Under the pieces are notes generated by a model that did no database searches, was not told the origin of the DNA, and saw only the letters and a program-made list of their open reading frames with translations. Below, piece after piece: positions 1 to 9,793 of a DNA stretch of 64,000 nt (its first letter is position 1; every line of letters starts with the position of its first letter). The DNA is from an uncultured Bacteroidales bacterium (lineage in GTDB: Bacteria > Bacteroidota > Bacteroidia > Bacteroidales > UBA932): assembly GCA_944326235.1 (NCBI GenBank), contig CALVDH010000005.1, positions 1 through 64,000 on the forward strand, given 5' to 3'. A program made the position numbers and the translations under genes.

Positions 1-368
1 CGGATGCGCCATGCCGCAACGGCAGCAAATCGCGGGAAATGCTGCCGTTGTGGAAGTGGGAGAAGGGTGGAAAGTGCCCTGTGTGGCATGTGGACGTTGT
101 GGTATCGGATGCGCCATACCGCAACGGCAGCAAATCGCGGGAAACGGTGCCGTTGTGGAAGTGGGAGAAGGGTGGAAAGTGCGCTGTGCGGCCTGTGGAC
201 GTTGTGGCTTCGGATGCGCCATGCCGCAACGGCAGCAAATCGCGGGAAATGCTGCCGTTGTGGAAGTGGGAGAAGGGTGGAAAGTGCGCTGTGCGGCCTG
301 TGGACGTTGTGGCTTCGGATGCGCCGTGCCGCAACGGCAGCAAATCGCGGGAAATGCTGCCGTTGTGG
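1..368. repeat. 105-bp tandem repeat array with internal hairpin
   Basis: Three complete 105-bp units begin at 1, 106 and 211, and a fourth partial unit runs from 316 to about 368. The array may continue off the left edge. Units differ at only a few bases. Each contains an inverted repeat, CAACGGCAGC and GCTGCCGTTG around a 14-nt loop, at 17-50, 227-260 and 332-365; the second unit (122-155) has a mutated arm. All three forward frames stay open because the period is a multiple of three, but they give Arg/Cys/Gly-rich low-complexity peptides, so I do not call a gene. Bases 369-441, up to the end of the pullulanase gene, show nothing recognisable. Confidence 0.9.
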
Positions 369-441
369 GTAGGAAGGCGTGGGCGTCAGGCACCGCGAGC
401 TGTGGGCCGTGGAAGGAGCCGGTGGTGCAGGACTGTTCGGT

Positions 442-2526
442 CTACCGGCCGATGATGAGGGCCTGTTGGGGTCCGATGGTGAGGACGGGGCCGGAGAGGG
501 TGCCGAGGCCGTCGACGGAGATGCGGCCGTCCCGGCAGTAAACGGTATAGCTGTGAGTATCGGTCGTGGAGACAGTGTCCCCGGAGGACTGGCTGCCGGT
601 GTCGGAAGTGCCGGAATTACCGGAAGCGCTGTCCGAAGAACCCTGCCCCGGAACGGTAACCGACACAGCCTCCTTCCGCGAGTTGATCACCACGACGATC
701 TCCTCGCAGGGGTCTCCGCCGGCATGTCCGGTCAGGCGCCAGGCCACGACTCCGTCAGGTGTATCGAGGAACTCCAGATGCTCCCGTACCAGGTCGGCGT
801 CTCCGAGGCGGAAGGCGGGATGGGCCTTGCGCAGGGCGATGAGTCCGCGGTAGTAGTCGTACAGGTCGGAGTAGCGGGTCTTGAAGGACCAGTCGATGGC
901 GTTGATGGCGTCGGGGCTGTTGTAGCTGTTGTGTACACCCTGCTTGGTGCGGAAGAGTTCCTCGCCGGCGTAGATGAAGGGTATGCCCTGGGAGGTGAAG
1001 ACCACGGTCTGGCCCAGTTTGTCCAGGCGCAGCAGCTCAGCCTCGGAGGCGCCGGGCAGGGTCGCGGTAAGGCGGTCGCGCAGGCACATGTCGTCGTGGC
1101 AGGAGATGTAGGATATCATCTGTGTAGGCTCAGAAGCCCAGCATGTATCGGAATAGTTGACCGCTGAGTAGTCCACGCCCGGATGCTGTATCGCTCCTAC
1201 TACACCGAACTTGACGCTCTCCTCGAGGTCGGGCACTCCGCCGAGGAATCCGGCCTTGGAGTTGTCGCTGAACGGTCCGCGGAGGGCGTCGCGCATCTCG
1301 TCGGAGAAGGCGGCAATGCCGGGCATCTCCCAGGTATTGGCCTTCATGGCCAGCAGCGAGCCGTCGTAGAGGGGTGCCGAGGCTGCCCAGCCCTCACCGT
1401 AGATGAGTACTGAAGGATCTATCTCGGATACAGCCGCCCGTATCGCGTTCATCGTCTCTATATCGTGTATGCCCATCAGGTCGAAGCGGAAGCCGTCGAT
1501 GTGGTACTCCTCTACCCACCAGCATACGGACTCGACCATGAAGCGGCGCATCATCTCCCGGTCGGAGGCGGTCTCATTGCCGCAGGCCGAGCCGTCAGCG
1601 AAGGAGCCGTCCTCCCTCATGCGGAAGAAGTAGCCGGGTACGGTCCGCTCGAAGGCCTGGGAGGCAGCGTCGGAGACATGGTTGTACACCACGTCTAGCA
1701 CCACCCTGATACCGGCCTTGTGCAGGGCCTGGACCATTTCCTTGAATTCCCTGATGCGGCAGGCAGGGTCGTAGGGGTCGGTGGAGTAGGAGCCGTCGGG
1801 CACGTTGTAGTTCACCGGGTCATAGCCCCAGTTGTAGACATTGTCCTCCAGACGGGTCTCGTCCACGGAGGCGTAGTCGAATGAGGGGAGGATGTGCACA
1901 TGGGTCACGCCCAGTTCCACGAGGTGGTCCACTCCTGTACGCACGCCGCGGGGTCCGCGTGTTCCGCTCTCGGTCAGAGCCAGGAACTTGCCGCGGTGTT
2001 CAGGGGATATGCCGGAATTGCCGGAGATGGAGAAGTCCCTGTGGTGCATCTCATATACCACTGCATCGGCAAATGAGCGGAGCTCCGGGCGACGGTCCTC
2101 CGCCCAGCCCTCGGGGTCGGTGCTCCCGAAATCCACGACGGCGGCACGCTGTCCGTTGACTCCCACCGCAGTGGCGAAGATACCGGGAGTCTCCTCGAGC
2201 CACCGGCCTGAGACATTGACCCTGAAGGTGTAGAACCGGCCTTCGAGGTCTTCCTCGGCGACAGCGCTCCAGGAGCCGTCAGCGGCATTTTTATTCATCT
2301 CGATGACCTCGTAGGGCTGCCCACCGAGACCCTCCTCATAGAGCAGGACGCGGGCGGAGTCAGCGGTCGGTGCCCATAGGGAAAAATGGGAACTGGCGGG
2401 GGTGTAGCGGAGTTCCTGGAGTGAGCCCTCCTTGGGAGGGAATTGTCCGGAAGAGGCGGTGCAGCCAAGTATCAGAGGGGCTGCGGCAAGGCTAAGGAGC
2501 CATGAGTGTAAACAGCAGTGTTTCAT
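442..2526 (-). CDS. pulA: Lipoprotein type I pullulanase (GH13)
   Basis: Debranching enzyme cleaving alpha-1,6 links of pullulan, glycogen or starch. The 694-aa protein starts at the ATG at 2526, which puts a lipoprotein signal directly at the N-terminus (ILGC, Cys22); an ATG eight codons upstream would spoil the signal. A CBM48-like beta domain covers roughly residues 40-120. The type I pullulanase signature YNWGYDP is at 231-237. GH13 motifs follow: DVVYNH (278-283), GFRFD with the nucleophile Asp349, YGEGW with the acid/base Glu378, and ISCHDD. The C-terminal beta domain holds an unusual Ser/Gly/Thr-rich stretch of about 35 residues. The lipobox suggests outer-membrane anchoring. The gene stands alone, with its own promoter and no Sus genes next to it. 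Confidence 0.93.
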   Translation of the reverse strand: MKHCCLHSWLLSLAAAPLILGCTASSGQFPPKEGSLQELRYTPASSHFSLWAPTADSARVLLYEEGLGGQPYEVIEMNKNAADGSWSAVAEEDLEGRFYTFRVNVSGRWLEETPGIFATAVGVNGQRAAVVDFGSTDPEGWAEDRRPELRSFADAVVYEMHHRDFSISGNSGISPEHRGKFLALTESGTRGPRGVRTGVDHLVELGVTHVHILPSFDYASVDETRLEDNVYNWGYDPVNYNVPDGSYSTDPYDPACRIREFKEMVQALHKAGIRVVLDVVYNHVSDAASQAFERTVPGYFFRMREDGSFADGSACGNETASDREMMRRFMVESVCWWVEEYHIDGFRFDLMGIHDIETMNAIRAAVSEIDPSVLIYGEGWAASAPLYDGSLLAMKANTWEMPGIAAFSDEMRDALRGPFSDNSKAGFLGGVPDLEESVKFGVVGAIQHPGVDYSAVNYSDTCWASEPTQMISYISCHDDMCLRDRLTATLPGASEAELLRLDKLGQTVVFTSQGIPFIYAGEELFRTKQGVHNSYNSPDAINAIDWSFKTRYSDLYDYYRGLIALRKAHPAFRLGDADLVREHLEFLDTPDGVVAWRLTGHAGGDPCEEIVVVINSRKEAVSVTVPGQGSSDSASGNSGTSDTGSQSSGDTVSTTDTHSYTVYCRDGRISVDGLGTLSGPVLTIGPQQALIIGR

Positions 2527-2567
2527 ATCGGTTAAATCGTTGTATGTCAAAAAGAGAAATCTAGGTG

Positions 2568-2600
2568 CAAATTTAGGAAATTTCTTGGATTAGGCACAAT
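2568..2600 (-). promoter_or_regulatory. Probable pulA promoter
   Basis: On the minus strand TAAATTTG (2568-2575) matches the Bacteroidetes -7 consensus TAnnTTTG, about 42 nt before the pulA start. An ATTG at 2597-2600, 21 nt further upstream, could serve as a weak -33 box. Confidence 0.5.
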
Positions 2601-2645
2601 TATTGCTTGCACGGACTCAGAAAATTTTAAAAAGAGTTATTCAAT

Positions 2646-3782
2646 ATGCAGTATCTGAAAGTAGCGGCTGTCGCTCTTCTCGCGGTTCTGAGTTTAGCTT
2701 CGTGCAAGCAGAAAGTGGCAAGCCAGAAGGAGGCGGTGACATACCCGCTTCTGAGGGTTTCTCCTGAGGACAGGACTCTGTCCATCAGTTATTCAGCGGT
2801 AATAGAGGGTAAGCAGGACGTGGAGGTGAGACCTCAGGTGTCCGGTTTTATCACCGATGTGTTGGTCAAAGAAGGAGCCAAGGTGAAGAAAGGTCAGACG
2901 CTGTTCGTCATTGACACGATTCCCTATGCGGCGTCTTACCGTCAGGCAAAGGCGGCGGTAGCCACAGCCGAGGCGCAGCTCGCCACAGCGCAGCTCTCAC
3001 TCGAGGGCAGCGAGGATCTGTACGCCGATAAGGTCATCTCCGATTTCGAGCTCCAGACCGCCCGCAACTCGTACAACAGTGCGGTGGCGGCTCTCCGTCA
3101 GGCGGAGGCAGCCGAGGCCAGCGCGGCCCAGAACCTGTCCTACGCTATCGTCAAGAGCCCCGTCAACGGCTCGGCCGGCATGACTTCCGTCAGGGTAGGT
3201 GCCCTGGTGAGCTCGGCCATGACAGAGCCTCTGATCAGCGTGTCCGACAACTCCGAGATGTACGTCTATTTCTCCCTGCCCGAGAAGGAGGTGCTGTCGA
3301 TGACCCGCCAGTACGGCTCGATAGACAACACCATAGCATCCTTCCAGCCCGTCACCCTGACTCTCACCGACCAGACCTTGTATGAGCGCGAGGGTCATAT
3401 CGATGTCATCAGCCGCATCGTGGACAAGAGCACGGGTACAGTAAGCGTAAGGGCCGTCTTCGAGAATCCCGACGGACGCCTGATGAGCGGAAGCTCGGGC
3501 CGTGTTAACATCTCCTACGACAGGGACGGCTGCATCGTGATCCCCCAGGCAGCCACATATGAGATACAGGACAAGATATTCGTATATAAGGTAGTGGACG
3601 GAAAGGCCGTTTCCACCCAGATTACTGTTTTCAGAATCAATGACGGCAAGGAGTATATCGTAGAGAGCGGCCTCTCTACAGGCGACGTGATCGTTTCGGA
3701 GGGCGCAGGTCTGCTCAGGGAGGGCACACCCATCGCCGGTACTCCGGTTGACGCCGGCTCTAACTCTAATAAAGGAGAATAA
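2646..3782 (+). CDS. RND efflux periplasmic adaptor (AcrA/MexA family)
   Basis: Membrane-fusion subunit of a tripartite multidrug-type efflux pump, linking inner-membrane pump and outer-membrane channel. The 378-aa protein has a lipoprotein signal (LASC, Cys20), as MexA/AcrA do. Residues about 60-95 form the first half of the lipoyl/barrel-sandwich domain (VRPQVSGFITDVLVKEG). An Ala/Gln-rich alpha-helical hairpin spans about 98-165, followed by the second lipoyl half (YAIVKSPVNGSAG) and beta-barrel and membrane-proximal domains to the end. It is first in an operon: its stop is 5 nt before the pump gene. Substrate cannot be inferred. Confidence 0.93.
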   Translation: MQYLKVAAVALLAVLSLASCKQKVASQKEAVTYPLLRVSPEDRTLSISYSAVIEGKQDVEVRPQVSGFITDVLVKEGAKVKKGQTLFVIDTIPYAASYRQAKAAVATAEAQLATAQLSLEGSEDLYADKVISDFELQTARNSYNSAVAALRQAEAAEASAAQNLSYAIVKSPVNGSAGMTSVRVGALVSSAMTEPLISVSDNSEMYVYFSLPEKEVLSMTRQYGSIDNTIASFQPVTLTLTDQTLYEREGHIDVISRIVDKSTGTVSVRAVFENPDGRLMSGSSGRVNISYDRDGCIVIPQAATYEIQDKIFVYKVVDGKAVSTQITVFRINDGKEYIVESGLSTGDVIVSEGAGLLREGTPIAGTPVDAGSNSNKGE

Positions 3783-3787
3783 GAGAT

Positions 3788-6700
3788 ATGAATCTTAAAA
3801 CATTCATCGACCGGCCCATCCTGTCGGTCGCCATATCCATCTTCCTGGTACTGGTGGGTATCATCGGACTTGCGATGCTGCCTGTGGAGCAGTACCCGGA
3901 TATCGCACCGCCTACCATCCGTGTCTCCACCACATACAGCGGCGCCAACGCGACCGCCGTGCAAAATGCCGTGATCGCTCCCCTCGAGGAGGCCATCAAC
4001 GGTGTGGAGAACATGACCTACATGACTTCCGAGGCAAGTAACTCGGGAAGCGCTTCCATCACAGTGTATTTCAAGCAGGGTGTAGACCCGGACATGGCTT
4101 CCGTGAACGTGCAGAACCGCGTGTCCAGGGCCACGTCCCTCCTTCCGGCCGAGGTTACCAGGGTCGGAGTCGAGGTGTCCAAGCGACAGAGCAGTACCCT
4201 CAAGGTGTTCGCCATCGTGTCGCCTGACGCCACATACGACGAGATATTCCTCACCAACTACCTTTCCATCAACGTAAAGCCTCAGATTCAGCGTATCTCC
4301 GGCGTCGGTGACTGTAACGTCATGGGCGGCGACTACGCCATGCGTATATGGATGAAGCCCGACCTGATGGCCCGCTACGGACTGGTGCCCAGCGATGTGA
4401 GCGCGGCCCTCTCCAGCCAGAACATCGAGGCTTCCACAGGTGCTATCGGTGAGAACTCGGACAATGCCTTCCAGTACACCCTCCGCTACAAGGGACGTCT
4501 GTCCACAGAGGAGGAGTTCGGCGAGATAGTAATCAGGGCATACGAGGACGGCCGTGTCCTCAAGCTCAAGGATATCGCCGATATACAGCTCGGCGCGTTG
4601 TCCTACAACTACGAGGGACGTGTGAAGGGCGCCCCCGGCGTGAGCTGTATGATCAACCAGACTGCCGGAAGTAACGCCAACGAGATTATCAAGGAGATAG
4701 ACGCCTACCTGGAGACAGTGAAGGCCGACCTGCCCAAGGGCGTGGAACTCGTGGACATCATGAGTACCAAGGACTTCCTCGATGCCTCCATCAACGAGGT
4801 GATCAAGACCCTCTTCGAGGCCATCCTCCTCGTGGTCCTCGTGGTGTATGTCTTCCTGCAGAGTCCCCGCTCCACTATTATTCCTACGATAAGTATCTTC
4901 GTATCGCTGATTGCGACCTTCGCCTTCCTGGTGGTCGCCGGCTTTACCATCAACCTCATCACCCTCTTCGCGCTGATCCTGGTAATCGGCACTGTGGTGG
5001 ATGACGCGATCATCGTGGTGGAGGCGGTGCAGGCCCGGTTCGACATGGGCTACCGCTCGCCTTACAAGGCGGCTGTGGACGGTGTCGGCGGTGTGGCCGC
5101 AGCCGTAATCTCCGCTACCCTGGTCTTCATGGCCGTGTTCGTGCCCGTATCCTTCCTGGGCGGTACCTCCGGTCTGTTCTACAAGCAGTTCGGACTGACC
5201 ATGGCCGCAGCCGTGGGATTCTCCGCCCTGAACTCCCTGACCCTCTCGCCCGCCCTCTGCGCCATCATTCTCAAGCCCAACGAGATCGTGGCCCCCGGCG
5301 AGAAGCCCAAGCAGTTCTCTACCCGCTTCAGAATAGCCTTTGAGACCGGCTTCGGCCGTTTCATCAACAAATACAAGCTCGGAGTCAAGTTCTTTATCCG
5401 CCACAAGTGGGTAGGCGTAGCCTCCCTCGTAGTGGCAGGCGGCCTCCTTGTGTACTTCATGGCCACCGCCAAAACCTCCCTCGTTCCCAACGAGGATACC
5501 GGCTCGCTCTTCATCAGCGTGGACGCAGCGCCCGGTACTACCCTGGCCGAGACCAACGACATTCTCTCCGAGATGCAGAGGAGTATCAGCGATATCGAGG
5601 AGATCCAGACCTACAACCAGGTGGCCGGTTTCTCCTTCTCCGGAAGCGGCGCCTCCCACGCCATGATGATGGTCCGTCTCAAACCCTGGGACCAGCGTGA
5701 GGGCAAGGAGCACAGCAATACAGCCGTCATCGAGAAGATATACGCCAACACTGCCCACATCACCAACGCCCAGATCTTCATCTTCGCACCTCCCATGATC
5801 TCCGGTTACGGTACAGGTAACAGCTTCTTCGTCGACCTGCAGGACCGTTCGGGCCGCGGTATCGACGCCCTGGAGACAGTTACCCATCAGTTCATCGACG
5901 CCCTCAACCAGAGGCCCGAGGTGCAGATGGCCTACACCTCCTTCAGCTCCAACTTCCCTCAGTACGAGCTGGATGTGGACGCCGCCAAGTGTATCCGCGC
6001 CGGTACTACCACAGACGCAGTGCTCTCGGTTATCTCCGGTTACTACGGCAGTATGTACGTGTCGAACTTCAACCGCTTCACCAAGCTCTACCGTGTCATG
6101 CTCCAGGCTCCCACCGAGTACAGGGACAACATGCAGTCGCTCGATGACGTCTATGTCAGGACATCCGGCGGTATGGCCCCTGTAAGCCAGTTCGTCACCA
6201 TGCGCAAGATCTACGGCGCCGAGGTGCTCAACCGCTTCAACATGTTCACCTCCATCACCGTACAGGGTATGCCCAACCCGGGCTACAGCTCCGGTGACAT
6301 CATCGCCGCCATCCAGGAGGTCAGCAAGGAGGCCCTGCCTACCGGTTTCGGCTACGAGTTCTCGGGTATGACCCGTGAGGAAGCCGAGCTGGCGGACTCC
6401 AACACCACCACCATCGTGTACGTAATCTGCGTGATCTTCATCTACCTGATCCTCTGCGGTATGTACGAGAGCCTCTTCCTGCCCTTCGCAGTGCTCTGCT
6501 CAGTGCCTTTCGGTCTGATGGGCAGCTACCTCTTCACACACCTCTGGGGTCTTGAGAACAACATCTACACCCAGGTCGGAATGGTCATGCTGATCGGACT
6601 GCTGGCCAAGACAGCGATTCTGATTACCGAGTACGGAACCCAGCGCCGCAAGAGGGGCATGTCCCTGAGCGCCGCCGCCCTCTCCGCAGCCGGTGTCCGT

Positions 6701-6934
6701 CTCAGGCCCATCCTGATGACCGTGCTCACCATCATCTTCGGTATGCTGCCTCTCGTCATGGCCCACGGAGTAGGTGCCAACGGTTACCGTTCCCTCGGCG
6801 TGGGTGTCGTAGGAGGTATGATCATCGGAACCATCGCCCTTATGTTCATCACACCTATGTTCTTCGTAGTCTTCCAGTACGTGGAGGAGAAGGTAATGGG
6901 TAAAAGAAAGGAGGAAAGAGAAGCATCATTATGA
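3788..6934 (+). CDS. RND efflux pump, inner-membrane subunit (AcrB/MexB, HAE1)
   Basis: Proton-driven drug/hydrophobe antiporter. The 1048-aa length matches the HAE1 family (about 1050). It opens with the family hallmark FIDRPILSVAISIFL as transmembrane helix 1, then a large periplasmic porter loop. The helix IV region carries VIGTVVDDAIIVVEAV, which includes the two adjacent aspartates of the proton relay. A second transmembrane bundle contains GMVMLIGLLAKTAILI and RLRPILMTVLTIIFGMLPL. The last codons overlap the next gene by 4 nt (ATGA), so the two are translationally coupled. No truncation or frameshift is seen. Confidence 0.95.
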   Translation: MNLKTFIDRPILSVAISIFLVLVGIIGLAMLPVEQYPDIAPPTIRVSTTYSGANATAVQNAVIAPLEEAINGVENMTYMTSEASNSGSASITVYFKQGVDPDMASVNVQNRVSRATSLLPAEVTRVGVEVSKRQSSTLKVFAIVSPDATYDEIFLTNYLSINVKPQIQRISGVGDCNVMGGDYAMRIWMKPDLMARYGLVPSDVSAALSSQNIEASTGAIGENSDNAFQYTLRYKGRLSTEEEFGEIVIRAYEDGRVLKLKDIADIQLGALSYNYEGRVKGAPGVSCMINQTAGSNANEIIKEIDAYLETVKADLPKGVELVDIMSTKDFLDASINEVIKTLFEAILLVVLVVYVFLQSPRSTIIPTISIFVSLIATFAFLVVAGFTINLITLFALILVIGTVVDDAIIVVEAVQARFDMGYRSPYKAAVDGVGGVAAAVISATLVFMAVFVPVSFLGGTSGLFYKQFGLTMAAAVGFSALNSLTLSPALCAIILKPNEIVAPGEKPKQFSTRFRIAFETGFGRFINKYKLGVKFFIRHKWVGVASLVVAGGLLVYFMATAKTSLVPNEDTGSLFISVDAAPGTTLAETNDILSEMQRSISDIEEIQTYNQVAGFSFSGSGASHAMMMVRLKPWDQREGKEHSNTAVIEKIYANTAHITNAQIFIFAPPMISGYGTGNSFFVDLQDRSGRGIDALETVTHQFIDALNQRPEVQMAYTSFSSNFPQYELDVDAAKCIRAGTTTDAVLSVISGYYGSMYVSNFNRFTKLYRVMLQAPTEYRDNMQSLDDVYVRTSGGMAPVSQFVTMRKIYGAEVLNRFNMFTSITVQGMPNPGYSSGDIIAAIQEVSKEALPTGFGYEFSGMTREEAELADSNTTTIVYVICVIFIYLILCGMYESLFLPFAVLCSVPFGLMGSYLFTHLWGLENNIYTQVGMVMLIGLLAKTAILITEYGTQRRKRGMSLSAAALSAAGVRLRPILMTVLTIIFGMLPLVMAHGVGANGYRSLGVGVVGGMIIGTIALMFITPMFFVVFQYVEEKVMGKRKEEREASL

Positions 6935-8346
6935 GAAAGATAATACTTACAATAGCCGCGGTGGCAGTGGTCAGCAGCTGCTCCATCTACCGCAAGTACC
7001 AGAGGCCTGAGGATGTAGTTCCCATGGACAGCCTCTACCGCGCGGAGCTGGTCTCCCCCGAAGAGGATGCCCGGGCCGCGGAGGACAGCACTTCCTTCGG
7101 GTATATGCCCTGGGAGGAAATGTTCACCGATCCCTACCTGCAGGAACTCATCCGCACCGCTCTGGACAACAATACTGACCTGCTCAGCGCCGCTCTCAGA
7201 GTGGAGCAGGCCCAGGCCCGTCTGAAAGCCTCGAAGTGGGCTTATTCCCCTTCGCTGAACCTCGGCCCTCAGGGCGGATACAACTACACCCTTGCCGACA
7301 ATCAGGGCAATGTCACCACTACCGGAACCTGGACCTACAATGCCGGACTCTCCGTCAGCTGGGACATCGACCTCTTCGGCTCGCTGCTCAACGCCAAGCG
7401 CGGAGCTCAGGCTGCCCTTCTCCAGCAGGAGGCTTACCGTCAGGCAGTCCGCTCCCAGCTCATCGCCACAGTGGCCAATGCCTATTATTCCCTGCTGATG
7501 CTGGACGAACAGGTCCGTGTCAGTGAGGAGAATGTGACCCTGTGGGCGGAGCAGATAAGGTCCATGGAGGCAATGCTCAAGGTCGGCCGTGTCAATGAGA
7601 ACGCCGTCACCCAGTCCCGCGCCCAGCTCTACGGCCTGGAGGCTTCACTGGCAGATATGAAGCGCCAGCGTCAGGAGGCGGAGAACGCCCTCTGCTCCAT
7701 CCTCGGCTCAGTGTACACTGAGATAGAGAGAGGCACTCTCGACGAGCAGACGCTGCCTCAGGACTTCTCAGTGGGAATTCCTCTGGAACTGCTCTCCAAC
7801 CGTCCCGATGTCTATCAGGCAGAGATGGCTCTGGCAAGTGCCTACTATTCGACCAACCAGGCCCGTTCCGCCTTCTATCCCAGCCTGACCCTCTCGGGCA
7901 GCGCCGGATGGACCAACAGTGTAGGACAGGCGATTCTCAACCCCGGCGGTCTGATCGTATCGGCACTGGCCCAGCTCGCCCAGCCCATATTCAACAAGGG
8001 TCAGCTGACCTCCAACCTGCGTGTGGCCAAGGCCGAGGAGGAGATAGCCAAGCTCACCTACAAGCAGACCCTGCTCAATGCCGGCGAGGAGGTCAACAAC
8101 AACCTCTACGCCCTAGAGATCTACGACGAGATGCTTCAGAAGCACCAGTCCCAGCTCAGCGACCTCCAGCGTACCGTCGAGACAGCGGAGTCCCTTTATC
8201 AGTGGAGTACGAAGATGACCTACCTCGAGGTGCTCACGGCCCGTCAGTCCCTGCTCACGGCCCAGCTCAACGTCATCTCCGACAAGTATCAGCTGCTGCA
8301 GACTACGGTCAACCTCTACCGCTCGCTCGGCGGAGGCAGACAGTAA
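6931..8346 (+). CDS. Outer-membrane efflux channel (TolC/OprM-like)
   Basis: Outer-membrane exit duct of the efflux pump. The 471-aa protein has a lipoprotein signal (VSSC, Cys17). Two internally similar OEP domains follow, each with long alpha-helical hairpins rich in Ala, Gln and Glu. Family landmarks include LIRTALDNNTDL near residue 75, NRPDVYQAE near 290 and the Tyr/Leu-rich C-terminal helices ending YRSLGGG. It overlaps the pump gene by 4 nt and completes an adaptor-pump-channel operon. No regulator gene is adjacent. Confidence 0.93.
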   Translation: MRKIILTIAAVAVVSSCSIYRKYQRPEDVVPMDSLYRAELVSPEEDARAAEDSTSFGYMPWEEMFTDPYLQELIRTALDNNTDLLSAALRVEQAQARLKASKWAYSPSLNLGPQGGYNYTLADNQGNVTTTGTWTYNAGLSVSWDIDLFGSLLNAKRGAQAALLQQEAYRQAVRSQLIATVANAYYSLLMLDEQVRVSEENVTLWAEQIRSMEAMLKVGRVNENAVTQSRAQLYGLEASLADMKRQRQEAENALCSILGSVYTEIERGTLDEQTLPQDFSVGIPLELLSNRPDVYQAEMALASAYYSTNQARSAFYPSLTLSGSAGWTNSVGQAILNPGGLIVSALAQLAQPIFNKGQLTSNLRVAKAEEEIAKLTYKQTLLNAGEEVNNNLYALEIYDEMLQKHQSQLSDLQRTVETAESLYQWSTKMTYLEVLTARQSLLTAQLNVISDKYQLLQTTVNLYRSLGGGRQ

Positions 8347-8368
8347 CCAAAGCATCATATATGGCAAT

Positions 8369-9793
8369 ATGAGACGAATAGATATTATCCTGACAGCCGT
8401 CGCCGCACTTGCGGTGGCGGCTTCTTGCAATGACAGCACCGTCCCCGCTCCCTACGGTCCCGTACCCACGGAGGCTCAGGTCCAGTGGCAGAGGATGGAG
8501 TACTACATGTTTGTGCATTTCGGCCCCAACACGTTTACGGACAGCGAGTGGGGGACAGGGGAGGAGGACCCGGACGTCTTCGCTCCCACGGACCTGGACT
8601 GTGAGCAGTGGGCCCGCATCGCCCGGGAGGCCGGGATGAAGGGCATCATCCTCACGGCGAAGCACCACGACGGCTTCTGCCTGTGGCCCAGCAAATACAG
8701 CCGCCATACCGTGGCTCAGAGCGCCTGGCGGAACGGTCAGGGCGACGTGCTCCGCGAGCTGGCGGATGCCTGTGAGAAGTACGACCTCCGCCTGGGAGTC
8801 TACATCTCGCCCTGGGACCGCAATCATCCCGCCTACGGCACCGAGGCCTACAATGAAATCTTCGCCGGCTGCATTACCGAAGTGCTGACTGAGTACGGCG
8901 ACATCTTCGAGCTCTGGTTTGACGGAGCGGATGACGGGGAGGGCGACGCCCCGAGCCGCTACCGCTGGAACTATTTCAACGCCACTGCCCATACCCTCAA
9001 TCCCGACCTGGTGATATTCAGCGACGTCGGCCCCGGCTGCCGCTGGATAGGCAATGAGCGTGGATATGCCGGAGAGACCAACTGGTCCCGCCTCGACCCA
9101 GCCGGATATGCCCCCGGCCGTCTGGCCCCTTCCCGCGACACCCTTAGCTGCGGCAATGTGCACGGTTCTCAGTGGATACCCGGAGAAGCCGACGTGTCGA
9201 TCCGTCCCGGCTGGTTCTATTCCCCCTCGACCGACAGCCTGGTCAAGAGCGTGGACGAGCTGATGGAGATCTACTACGCTTCGGTGGGCCGCAACGCCAA
9301 CCTCCTGCTCAACGTGCCTCCGGACCGCCGCGGCCGCATCCATCCCGCCGATTCGGCCCGTCTGATGGAGTTCCGCGATGCCAGGACCGAGGCCTTCCAT
9401 GCCGATTATGCCAAGATGTCGCGGGCCTATTCCGAGTCGGTCCGTGCCAATTCTCCCAAATATGCCGCCGCGAATGCTGTGGACGGCCGCTACTCCACCT
9501 ACTGGGCTACGGACGACAGCGTCACCTCCGCCTCCTTCACCGTGTATTTCCGCAGGGACAGGGAGGTCAGCAAGGTGCTGCTGCAGGAGTATATTCCCCT
9601 GGGACAGAGGGTTAAGGAGTTCAGCGTGGAGTGCCGTCTGGGCGATACCGGCGAGTGGAAGGAGGTCTGCCGCGGCACGACTATAGGCTATAAGCGGATC
9701 ATGAGGTTCGACCCGGTCATGGCGTCGGAGGTAAGGTTCAATATCATAGACTCTTACGCCTGCCCGCTGATCAGCAACGTCTCGATATATTGA
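8369..9793 (+). CDS. Lipoprotein alpha-L-fucosidase (GH29)
   Basis: Glycoside hydrolase releasing alpha-linked fucose, for example from host glycans. The 474-aa protein has a lipobox ending at Cys20. The GH29 (beta/alpha)8 domain covers about 35-345: MFVHFGPNTFTDSEWG is the N-terminal hallmark, LTAKHHDGFCLWPS follows, and Asp185 in ELWFDGADDG is the expected nucleophile. The C-terminal 120 residues resemble an F5/8-type (CBM32-like) domain, including NAVDGRYSTYWATDD. It starts 22 nt after the efflux channel gene and may share that transcript, although the roles differ. The short N-terminus and subfamily B-like loops suggest alpha-1,3/1,4 specificity, but this is inference. Confidence 0.9.
   Translation: MRRIDIILTAVAALAVAASCNDSTVPAPYGPVPTEAQVQWQRMEYYMFVHFGPNTFTDSEWGTGEEDPDVFAPTDLDCEQWARIAREAGMKGIILTAKHHDGFCLWPSKYSRHTVAQSAWRNGQGDVLRELADACEKYDLRLGVYISPWDRNHPAYGTEAYNEIFAGCITEVLTEYGDIFELWFDGADDGEGDAPSRYRWNYFNATAHTLNPDLVIFSDVGPGCRWIGNERGYAGETNWSRLDPAGYAPGRLAPSRDTLSCGNVHGSQWIPGEADVSIRPGWFYSPSTDSLVKSVDELMEIYYASVGRNANLLLNVPPDRRGRIHPADSARLMEFRDARTEAFHADYAKMSRAYSESVRANSPKYAAANAVDGRYSTYWATDDSVTSASFTVYFRRDREVSKVLLQEYIPLGQRVKEFSVECRLGDTGEWKEVCRGTTIGYKRIMRFDPVMASEVRFNIIDSYACPLISNVSIY

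Noticed and set aside
1..368. CRISPR array
   Set aside because: Units are 105 bp and nearly identical over their full length, with no spacer variation.
4..541. Three overlapping forward open frames across the tandem repeat
   Set aside because: All three frames are open because of GC-rich composition and a 105-bp period; the peptides are low-complexity, and no start signal or homologous motif is seen.
442..1167. Long frame on the plus strand opposite pulA
   Set aside because: Shadow of the pullulanase gene, whose motifs are unambiguous on the minus strand.
3515..5887. 790-codon minus-strand frame opposite the RND pump
   Set aside because: Antisense shadow with His/Gly/Val-rich content; the plus strand encodes a complete AcrB-type protein.
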